Shown here: positions 1-6,473 of the stretch, in pieces
Layout of the letters: the number at the start of each line of letters is the position of its first letter
Numbering within the stretch: position 1 is the stretch's first letter
Source: Phycisphaerae bacterium
GTDB taxonomy: Bacteria; Planctomycetota; Phycisphaerae; Phycisphaerales; SM1A02
Length of the DNA stretch: 6,806 nt
Reading direction: 5' to 3'
Assembly: GCA_030432455.1 (NCBI GenBank)
Contig: JAUIHC010000164.1
Span: 1-6,806 of the forward strand
Notes under the pieces: generated by a model
Database searches by the model: none
What the model was told of the DNA's origin: nothing
Seen by the model: only the letters and a program-made list of their open reading frames with translations
Position numbers and translations under genes: made by a program

Positions 1-2871
1 GGGAACGCCGCGGCGACCGGTGCAGAGCTCGACCCGGACGAACTGCGGCACCGTGAGCGGCGTGCCGAACATCCGCGACTCCAGCCGCTCCACGAGCTCG
101 GTCGTGGCCGGTTCCTGCCGACCGTGGCCGAAGAGGTCCTCGAGGCACCGCCGGATCCGCATGCGCTGCCGCGGCGAGTCGATCACGAATCGTCCGATCC
201 CGTCGCGGACCGATGCGGGCGGCACGACGCACTGCTCGGTCGCGACCGGATCGCCCTGCGGACGCTCGGGGCGGTAGCCGAGCAGATGCCCGAACGTGGC
301 CCGACGGGTCGGCATGGCGGCGAACGACTCGAGCAGCGAGCGCGATGCGAGCGACGCCGCCAGTCCCGGCGGCGCCTGCACGAAGACGAACGGCTGATCG
401 GGGCGATCCCGCCAGCGCCGCACCACCGCATCGACCCCGAAGTCACCGTGCACCGGCACCATCGGCCAGTCCGGCCCGACGAGCACCGCGGCGTCGCCCG
501 CCGCCGCGACGAGGGCCTCGAGCGTCGGCCGCGCCGCGAGCACCTCGTCGAACACCGTGAGCCCGTGGATTCCACCCCGCCAGGAGTTCGGCGACGCCGC
601 CCGCGCCGCCCGGATCGCCTCGTGCGAGGGCGGAAAGACCGAGGTTCCGCACCGGTGCACCGTGACCGGGCATCCGATCCCCCGAACCTCGACGAGCGTC
701 TCGAGGTCGAGATCGTCCGCCGCGAGCAGGATGATGCCCGCGAGTTCCTCGCTGCGACCGAGACGTTCCAGCGTCCGCTGCAGCAGCCGCCCGCCCGCGA
801 ACGGGGCATCCAGGCGTCGCGCGACCCCGGTGCCCCCGCGTTGCGGATCGAGCGGCACCACCGCGAAGATCCGCCGCCGCTCGGCGGACTCGACCGTCAG
901 TCCGGCCTGCCGCTCGATGTCGGCGGTGGTCCGGGCCGTCTCGCGGCGACGGCCGGTCCGAAGCTGGTCGAGCGTGCCCTCGAGCATGTCGCCGAGCAGG
1001 CGGGACGCCTCCCCGGTCCACTCGACGTTCACGATGTCGCGCTCGAGCTCCAGCCGCTGGCGTTCGATCGGCTCGAGATCGCGTTCGAGGGCGATGACCC
1101 GATCCGCGCGAAGCCGCTTGTAGACCCCGATCTGATTCACGAGGTCGGTCAACCCGCGGGCGTCCGGTCGGGACTCGACCGTCGTTCGGACGGCGTCGAG
1201 TCGCTTGAAGTGACCATCCATCCGCCGCCGATCCCGCTGGTCGTCGAGCATCCGGGCGAGAATGCGTCCCGCCTCCTCCGAGGCGGTCGCGATCTCGCCG
1301 ACCTGCGCGATCACGGTCTCCACCCGCTCGAGGACCGCGGGCACCCGATCGGGGTCGGGCGGAGACGCCTGCGGCAGCACGATCGGACTCGCCTCGGGCG
1401 GCGCATGCCGTGCGAGCGTCTCCGCGAGATCGAGCACCTCGGTCCCGGTCTTTCGCACACCGCCCTCGGTCGCGTCGATCGTGCGAAGACCGCGGGCCGA
1501 GTCGTCGGCGAACATCAGTTCGAAGGTCTGGAGATAGGTGAGCATCTGCGCATCGGTGAAGATGCGCCGACCGTGGACATCCTCGCGGGCGGAGAGGATT
1601 CCGCGGTGACGGACGATCCGCTCCCACTCCATGGTCTCGACGGTGTTGAAGGCATTGAACTCCGGCGTCCACATGTCGTGGATCGCGTTGCCCGGGGCGT
1701 AGTACAGGCCGTCGGTGAAGCCGAGATCCTGACCGATCAACGCCACCGGGTCGCACCCGAGATGCCGGGCGAGCGAGTAGCAGAGGTGGGCCACGGTCGC
1801 GGGCGCGGGAAGCCCGGTCTCGCGGCGGGCCGACGGACCGAGCACGCGATCGAGCTCCGCGGACGGGATCGTGCGAATCCGTCCGGGCCACGCGTCGACG
1901 ACCACCGGATTCACCTTGGAGTCGATCACCAGTTCGGTGTCGCGGACCATCTCGGCGGTGATGCCCTCGTAGAACCGTCGGGAGATCGCGTGATAGTCGA
2001 TCGCGGTGACGACATGCGGGGCGATGCCGGCGGCGAGCAGCGGTCGAAGCGTGGTCTGGGTCGCGACGATGACGCAGCGGTCGCGAACCCCGGGTTCGGC
2101 CAGCAGATGGATGTTCCGACGCAGACTCGGTCCCGCGCTCACCACGATGCCGAGACGACCACGGGCGACGTCGCGGAGATCGTCGATGCCGCTGCCGGTC
2201 GCGTAGATCGGCAGATTCCCGAGCTGGTTCTCGAGCGTGGACGCACAGCGGACCAGCGTCGTGACCAGATTCATGCGGGCGTTGGAGGCGATCTCCCGCA
2301 CCGCGCCCGCGAAGCGTCCGGTCGCGTCACCGAGTCGCGACCGGCTCGGCGGATGTTCGAGAAGTCGGATGCCGATCATGACGAGCGGCTCGCCACCGCG
2401 GAGTCGGGCCGCGATCTCGCTCGCGACGGGATCGGTCACGATCTGCACGCTCGCCGCGGCGAACCAGTCGGCGACATCGATCCGGGAGAGCACCGCCCGC
2501 AGCAGGGCGATGTCGGTCTCCAGCACGAGGATCACCCCCGCGTTCCGCATCCGCCGGGCCAGCGCCGCGACGTGATGCCCGAGTCCGAAACCCGCGACGG
2601 CCACGAGCCCCGCCGACCGCAGGTCGAGCCCCTCCAGGACCCTGGCCGCCTCCTCCCCCGGTCGTCGGGCACTCGCGAGACGGCGGCCCCGCCAGGTGCC
2701 GGTCGGGCGACCGTCCTCCGCGATCTCGATCTCCAGCGGCTCGATCGGCGCCTCGAGAATCCGCGCCGCCAACGCCGCATCCCGGGCTCGCAGCACCGCG
2801 AGATTGCGATCGAGCACCGCGTCCGAACCCTCGGATCGGACGGTCAGTTCGAGTTCGTCGGCGGTGTCCAT
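1..2871 (-). CDS. Maf/MptE-like (DUF115) protein fused to a SpsF-like nucleotidyltransferase domain; 3' end off window
   Basis: The frame is open without a stop from the ATG at 2871 to base 1 (957 codons); the C-terminus lies outside the window. Residues 90-120 resemble a Rossmann strand-loop-helix (GFGLGHH at 94-100, then LVLETD at 115-120), as in Maf N-terminal regions. Residues about 205-420 carry DUF115/MptE-like signatures: VVSAGPSL at 243-250, LLAAGIAPHVVTAID at 278-292 and LIGQDLGFTDG at 378-388. Residues about 480-657 are charged and mostly helical, a likely linker or coiled coil. Residues about 666-915 match the SpsF (GT-A fold) layout: FAVVPLDPQRGG (669-680), helix RLLQRTLERL, IILLAADD (713-720), VLVGPDWPM (796-804), QAPPGL (832-837) and FVIDSP (895-900), with D801 and D898 as candidate metal ligands. 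Maf proteins act in flagellin glycosylation with nonulosonic acids, and SpsF proteins in surface polysaccharide sugar-nucleotide synthesis. A role in protein or surface glycosylation is therefore inferred. Upstream of the ATG there is no clear Shine-Dalgarno and no other in-frame start nearby. Confidence 0.88.
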   Translation of the reverse strand, partial: MDTADELELTVRSEGSDAVLDRNLAVLRARDAALAARILEAPIEPLEIEIAEDGRPTGTWRGRRLASARRPGEEAARVLEGLDLRSAGLVAVAGFGLGHHVAALARRMRNAGVILVLETDIALLRAVLSRIDVADWFAAASVQIVTDPVASEIAARLRGGEPLVMIGIRLLEHPPSRSRLGDATGRFAGAVREIASNARMNLVTTLVRCASTLENQLGNLPIYATGSGIDDLRDVARGRLGIVVSAGPSLRRNIHLLAEPGVRDRCVIVATQTTLRPLLAAGIAPHVVTAIDYHAISRRFYEGITAEMVRDTELVIDSKVNPVVVDAWPGRIRTIPSAELDRVLGPSARRETGLPAPATVAHLCYSLARHLGCDPVALIGQDLGFTDGLYYAPGNAIHDMWTPEFNAFNTVETMEWERIVRHRGILSAREDVHGRRIFTDAQMLTYLQTFELMFADDSARGLRTIDATEGGVRKTGTEVLDLAETLARHAPPEASPIVLPQASPPDPDRVPAVLERVETVIAQVGEIATASEEAGRILARMLDDQRDRRRMDGHFKRLDAVRTTVESRPDARGLTDLVNQIGVYKRLRADRVIALERDLEPIERQRLELERDIVNVEWTGEASRLLGDMLEGTLDQLRTGRRRETARTTADIERQAGLTVESAERRRIFAVVPLDPQRGGTGVARRLDAPFAGGRLLQRTLERLGRSEELAGIILLAADDLDLETLVEVRGIGCPVTVHRCGTSVFPPSHEAIRAARAASPNSWRGGIHGLTVFDEVLAARPTLEALVAAAGDAAVLVGPDWPMVPVHGDFGVDAVVRRWRDRPDQPFVFVQAPPGLAASLASRSLLESFAAMPTRRATFGHLLGYRPERPQGDPVATEQCVVPPASVRDGIGRFVIDSPRQRMRIRRCLEDLFGHGRQEPATTELVERLESRMFGTPLTVPQFVRVELCTGRRGVP

Positions 2872-3032
2872 GGCGGCGGCGAGGCGCTCGGGTGGGTGTG
2901 GTCGAGGTGGGCGGGCACGATCGCGGCACGCCTCGCCTCGCGGGGCGTACGATCAACGACTTCATCGCCACGATCGTCCGTGGCGGTCCACTCCATCGCC
3001 TCCCCGAGCGGGTCCCCCGGAGCCGGTCCCCG
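2872..3032. promoter_or_regulatory. Divergent intergenic region with repeats and a weak -10-like box
   Basis: This 161-bp gap separates the divergent starts at 2871 (minus) and 3033 (plus) and should hold both promoters. Visible elements are a 9-bp inverted repeat (GGCGAGGCG at 2878-2886 and CGCCTCGCC at 2929-2937), a direct repeat CACGATCG at 2916-2923 and 2969-2976, and the palindromes CGTACG (2946-2951) and ACGATCGT (2970-2977). TACGAT at 2948-2953 fits four of six bases of a sigma-70 -10 box for the plus gene, but I find no convincing -35 at the right distance. No promoter is assigned firmly. Confidence 0.4.
3019..3022 (+). promoter_or_regulatory. Possible ribosome binding site (GGAG)
   Basis: GGAG lies 10 bases before the ATG at 3033. 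The spacing is slightly long, but this is the only Shine-Dalgarno-like match before any start in the window. It supports 3033 over the further upstream in-frame ATG at 2892. Confidence 0.4.
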
Positions 3033-3641
3033 ATGCCCGAAGACACGACCGGCGTCCTCGCCCACCGCGTCCTCGAGTCGCACTGGCCGACCGTGGTGGT
3101 GCTCGGCCTCGTGTCGGCGGCCATCGTATGGACCGCGTTCGGCCGCGACGATCGGCGGCTGCTTCTCGCCGGGGTCGCCACCGCGGTGGTCGCCCTCGCG
3201 ATCGCGGTGATCGGCGGGCTGGTGACGACCGATCGCGAGCGGGCGATGGCGGCGACCGAGGCGTTCGTGGCCCGGGCGGTCGATGGCGACATCGACGAGA
3301 TGATCGCCTGGCTGCACCCCGACGCGACGCTGCACGCCGGGCGCATCGAGTCGCCCGGCCACTCGCGGGAGTCGCTCGTGCGGGCCCTTGAACAGCTCGA
3401 CGGGCGGCATCGGATCACCGACAACACCATCACGCTGCTCGACGCCGCCGACGACGGATCGGGCGCGATCTGGGTGGAACTGGCGTGCCTCACGAACACG
3501 TCCTCGAGCTCCGGCATCGTGCCGAGCCGCTGGATCTTCGAGTGGAGTCCCGCGGAATCGGGACGGCCCTGGGAGATCCGGTCGCTGACCGCGGTCTCGG
3601 TCGCGGGACGCACGCCCGACGGACGCAACATCTTCCGCTGA
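3033..3641 (+). CDS. Membrane-anchored NTF2/SnoaL-like domain protein
   Basis: A 202-residue protein ending with TGA at 3639-3641. After a short polar N-terminus there are two hydrophobic helices, about 18-36 (starting WPTVVVLGL) and about 43-64 (LLLAGVATAVV...), joined by the tight charged loop RDDRR. From about residue 70 a soluble domain follows with the NTF2-like pattern: helix AMAATEAFVARAVDGD, the strand region MIAWLHPDATLHAG, a helix with ESLVRALEQL, then beta strands ending in WIFEWSP and WEIRSLTAVSV. NTF2-like folds bind small ligands or act as enzymes or interaction modules; no catalytic residues can be assigned. The start was chosen because an upstream extension to 2892 would add 47 low-complexity, Arg-rich residues inside the divergent promoter gap and because GGAG precedes 3033. 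Transcription converges on the large exported-protein gene. The substrate is unknown. Confidence 0.8.
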   Translation: MPEDTTGVLAHRVLESHWPTVVVLGLVSAAIVWTAFGRDDRRLLLAGVATAVVALAIAVIGGLVTTDRERAMAATEAFVARAVDGDIDEMIAWLHPDATLHAGRIESPGHSRESLVRALEQLDGRHRITDNTITLLDAADDGSGAIWVELACLTNTSSSSGIVPSRWIFEWSPAESGRPWEIRSLTAVSVAGRTPDGRNIFR

Positions 3642-3673
3642 TCGACGCGGGCTGGTGTCCGTCCGCTTCGGCA

Positions 3674-3707
3674 CCGTCACGGTGACGGCGCCACCGCCGC
3701 GGTGGCG
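3674..3707. terminator. Tandem GC-rich hairpins at convergent gene junction (possible bidirectional terminator)
   Basis: Two inverted repeats abut. The first, 3674-3688, has arms CCGTCAC and GTGACGG around one base, which as RNA gives a 6-bp stem with a 3-base loop. The second, 3689-3707, has arms CGCCACCG and CGGTGGCG around the loop CCG, a perfect 8-bp GC stem. The plus gene stops at 3641, so its transcript would meet both hairpins within 70 bases. For the minus gene they overlap the last codons and the stop at 3677-3679. There is no T-tract on either strand, so this is not a classic intrinsic terminator. Confidence 0.4.
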
Positions 3708-6415
3708 ACTCCGGCGTCGCCGACCAGTGGCACCATGACCGCCAGATTCTCGGGGCCGTCGAGTTCCCGCACCTCGACCCGAAGATCCGTGCCCGCCAAC
3801 CGATCGAGTCCCGCCCGGATCCTCAGGCGACGCACCTCGCGCTCCCCCGGCCCGAGCGCGGTGATCGTTCGCCGCTCGCGACCGACCCGCCAGGCGGAGA
3901 CCGCGAGTTCGAGATCGAGCGGACGATCGCCCACGTTCTCGATCTCGACCGTCAGGATGATCGGGGATCCGTCGGCGGAGCCGCCACGGGCGATCGACCA
4001 GTCCGCGGTGACGACCAGCGCATCGCTCCGCAGTTCCAGCGGCACCGCGATCGGAACCTGCATCGGGCGCGGTGATCGAAGGTCGAGCCTGATCGGCAGA
4101 TCGACCGGGCCGAGGGATTGCGGACCGGACCACGAGATCGTGAGCGGAATGCGAACCTCCTCGCCCGCGGCGGCGCGAATCCGCGGCCGGGCGGGCTCGA
4201 TCGACCAGCCGGGCGGAAGATCGACCCGGACCTCGCCGTCGATCGGATCCGCGATCGGATTGCGGATCACCAGATCGACCGCGTGCTCGCGATGCCCCAG
4301 ACCGAGAACCGCCGGTTCGAGTCGGGTGGACGCGGCCAGAAGCGTCGGCAGCCGATCGGCGCCGAGCACCACGCGGGGCGTCGAGCCGACCTCGAGTTCC
4401 AGCAGACCGCCGCTGGAGGCGAGCCTTCGCCGCCGACCATCGAGTTCGAGCACCTCGACCGACTCGACCCCGACCGGCAGTCTCAGCACCTCGGTGCGTT
4501 GCACCAGATCCGACCACGCGACGAGCGCGACGTCGTACCCGCCGTCGGCGACGAGACAGGTCGCGGTGTCCGAGCCGTGCACCTCGCCGACCGATCGTCG
4601 GGAACCGAGACCACGAGCCAGTCCGCTCCACGCCATGAGCGCCGGATCGGGGGGCGCCGCGGGATCCCAGCGGAGAAGGGCCCGACCGATGCCCGACCGC
4701 CACGCGACCAGTCCGCGTCGCGCCGCGGCATCGATCCGATCCCGCACCGTCCAGTCCGTCGGCGGGGGCGAGAGGAGTGCGGTGGTTCCCGCGAGGTCGT
4801 CACCGGCGAGTTCGCCCTGGGCTCCGCTCCCGAGATCGGTCGTCCCGATCAGGCACGATTCGTGACCGTCCACGAGGTCTCCCGGCCGGTCGAAGGGCGT
4901 CGCGACGAGCACGACCGGATCGGCGACGAAGGACGCCGCGAGTTCGGTGAAGAGCGCCGGCGCGGCCATCGCGATCGGGCCGCCGTCCACCCGCCACCGC
5001 GAGATCGCGGTGCCCAGCCTCAGCATCCAGTCGCCGATCGCTCGCCGCCAGATGTCGTCCACATCCTCCTCGAGCGCCGCCCGAACCGCGTGCGGTTCCA
5101 CCCGGGCGGTGGCCGCGAGTCCGCCGTGCAGTCGATCGAGTGCGACCATCGGCTCGCGGCCGGCGCGTCGCTGCCGATCGAGCAGCCGACGGACCGCCTC
5201 GACGCCCTCGAGGCTGGCCCGACCGTCGTTCTCGGGGGGCCAGATCGGGAGTTCGACGGCGTCCGGATCGAGGATGTCGAGCGTGCGGCCGAGCGACTCG
5301 ACCGTGTCCGGCGTCCACCCCACGATCGAGACGCCGAATCGCGGCGCCTCACGGCCGACGCGGCGATCCCCGGTCGGAAGCACCAGGACCGCATGTCGCC
5401 GGGTCGCGGTGCGGCCATCCCGGCCGCGGGTCCGCAGCACCGCCTCGAACCAGCCCGGACCCCCCGCCGCGAACGCGATCCGGCGGGTGTCCGCGGACCC
5501 GGTCGGAATGACCGATCGATCGACGACCCGCCCCTCCGCATCCTGCAACTCGGCGATCGCCTCCACCGTGCCGCCGGTCGGATCATCGACCACGACCTCG
5601 AACTCGATCGGCCCCTCGCCTCGGTGCAGTCCCGACGCCGCCACCGGCGCGATGCGAAGTCGCGGGGCCCGGCGAATCTCGATGTCGTCGAACCAGGCGA
5701 GTCCGTCGATGTCCTCGAGTCGGACGGTCGGGACGATCTCGGGCGTGGCGTCCGCGTCGTCGTCGAAACCCGGCTGCACCACCTGAAGGGCCACGAAGAG
5801 CCTCAGGTCGTCGAGGTCGCGGTAGACCGGCCCCTCGGTGCGGACGACCGCGGCCAGATCCGTCCAGCCGCCGTCGGGGTGACCGTCGATGGGCGTCGCA
5901 TGGATGATCGCGAGCGTCGCGTTCGCGACGGGATCCCCCTCCGAGGTCGTCCCGTCCTGCTCGCTCAGGCGGCGCCCATCGACGACCCGGATCTCGAGTC
6001 GCACAGTGGCGTGCCGCAGGCCCTTGGTCAGGACCCGGGCCGACACTCGATAGTCGGCATCCATGCGGACCGGCACCGCCGCCTCGGGCAGCATCCGGTA
6101 CGAGATCGACCCGCCCTCGAGATGAAGCCGAAGGCTGGAGCCTCCGGAGGACGCCACCGCCTCGTCCACGAGGGCGTCGAAGAACAGGCTGCGTCGGGGA
6201 AGGCCGGGGGCCTGCTCGAAGACATGCGACCAGTCGGCGGTGGCGGTCTCGCGGTCCTCGAAGTCGATCCGGGCGAGGACCGGATCGTCCGCGGCGATCG
6301 CGGGACCTGCCGACCCGGCGGCCGCGGTCAGGGCGATCGCGAGCCACCGTCCGAGGCTCGGTCCGTGACATCGTGCGGAGGCGGCTCCGCCGCCACTGTC
6401 GCGATTCGCGCGCAT
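3677..6415 (-). CDS. Large exported multidomain beta-sandwich/degenerate TIM-barrel protein (carbohydrate-binding type)
   Basis: A 912-residue protein from the ATG at 6415 to TGA at 3679-3677. Residues 21-41 form a Sec signal peptide h-region (starting LGRWLAIALTAAAG) with a likely cleavage after AIA (39-41). Residues about 45-250 look like a carbohydrate-binding jelly roll of CBM4/9 style: GGSSLRLHLEG, YRVSARVLTKG, VRLEIRVVDG and the closing WFDDIEI at 241-247. Residues about 252-347 resemble an Ig-like strand sandwich. Residues about 358-600 alternate strands and helices as in a glycosidase TIM barrel (RFGVSIVGW, AVELPIWPPENDG, ISRWRVDGGP, VVLVATPFDRPG), but no acid pair is evident. Residues about 615-690 resemble the C-terminal sandwich of such enzymes. 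Residues about 708-765 match the NEW3 style (DLVIRNP, DLPPGWSIEPA, GEEVRIPLTISW), and about 800-885 are a second such sandwich. It is probably periplasmic or surface located and glycan binding; catalytic activity is doubtful. The frame can extend upstream to 6766, but that part is Arg/Ser-rich and lies antisense to the next gene, so 6415 is preferred. Confidence 0.85.
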   Translation of the reverse strand: MRANRDSGGGAASARCHGPSLGRWLAIALTAAAGSAGPAIAADDPVLARIDFEDRETATADWSHVFEQAPGLPRRSLFFDALVDEAVASSGGSSLRLHLEGGSISYRMLPEAAVPVRMDADYRVSARVLTKGLRHATVRLEIRVVDGRRLSEQDGTTSEGDPVANATLAIIHATPIDGHPDGGWTDLAAVVRTEGPVYRDLDDLRLFVALQVVQPGFDDDADATPEIVPTVRLEDIDGLAWFDDIEIRRAPRLRIAPVAASGLHRGEGPIEFEVVVDDPTGGTVEAIAELQDAEGRVVDRSVIPTGSADTRRIAFAAGGPGWFEAVLRTRGRDGRTATRRHAVLVLPTGDRRVGREAPRFGVSIVGWTPDTVESLGRTLDILDPDAVELPIWPPENDGRASLEGVEAVRRLLDRQRRAGREPMVALDRLHGGLAATARVEPHAVRAALEEDVDDIWRRAIGDWMLRLGTAISRWRVDGGPIAMAAPALFTELAASFVADPVVLVATPFDRPGDLVDGHESCLIGTTDLGSGAQGELAGDDLAGTTALLSPPPTDWTVRDRIDAAARRGLVAWRSGIGRALLRWDPAAPPDPALMAWSGLARGLGSRRSVGEVHGSDTATCLVADGGYDVALVAWSDLVQRTEVLRLPVGVESVEVLELDGRRRRLASSGGLLELEVGSTPRVVLGADRLPTLLAASTRLEPAVLGLGHREHAVDLVIRNPIADPIDGEVRVDLPPGWSIEPARPRIRAAAGEEVRIPLTISWSGPQSLGPVDLPIRLDLRSPRPMQVPIAVPLELRSDALVVTADWSIARGGSADGSPIILTVEIENVGDRPLDLELAVSAWRVGRERRTITALGPGEREVRRLRIRAGLDRLAGTDLRVEVRELDGPENLAVMVPLVGDAGVATAAVAPSP

Positions 6416-6473
6416 GAGGTCGTCATCGGCGGAATTCACACGGTCCGTGCATTCTCGAGCCGATGTCTCTCGA
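6416..6473. promoter_or_regulatory. Divergent intergenic region with an 11-bp inverted repeat
   Basis: These 58 bases lie between the minus start at 6415 and the plus start at 6474, so two promoters must overlap here or lie inside the coding starts. CACGGTCCGTG at 6439-6449 is a perfect inverted repeat with 5-bp arms around one base, a possible operator. TTCACA at 6435-6440 is -35-like for the plus gene, but no good -10 follows. Neither start has a clear Shine-Dalgarno sequence. Confidence 0.35.

Noticed and set aside
443..1891. Minus-strand frame of about 482 codons
   Set aside because: It overlaps the fusion gene on the same strand in another frame. The translation is Arg/Ala/Gly-rich without motifs, while the true frame shows DUF115 and SpsF signatures without interruption.
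124..3210. Very long plus-strand open frame (about 1028 codons)
   Set aside because: It lies in the codon-aligned antisense register of the DUF115 fusion gene. Its product is an Arg/His/Pro/Asp-rich mixture with no recognisable domain, and the opposite strand gives coherent family motifs. High GC makes TTA, CTA and TCA codons rare, which leaves this antisense frame open.
2844..4703. Minus-strand frame of about 619 codons spanning the membrane-protein gene
   Set aside because: It crosses three gene boundaries, is low-complexity and Arg-rich, and is antisense to the gene with clear membrane helices.
5507..5526. CGATCGATCGAC-like short repeat run
   Set aside because: It is a local effect of the window-wide GATC excess inside coding sequence. 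No array structure or spacers, so not a CRISPR or tandem repeat of interest.
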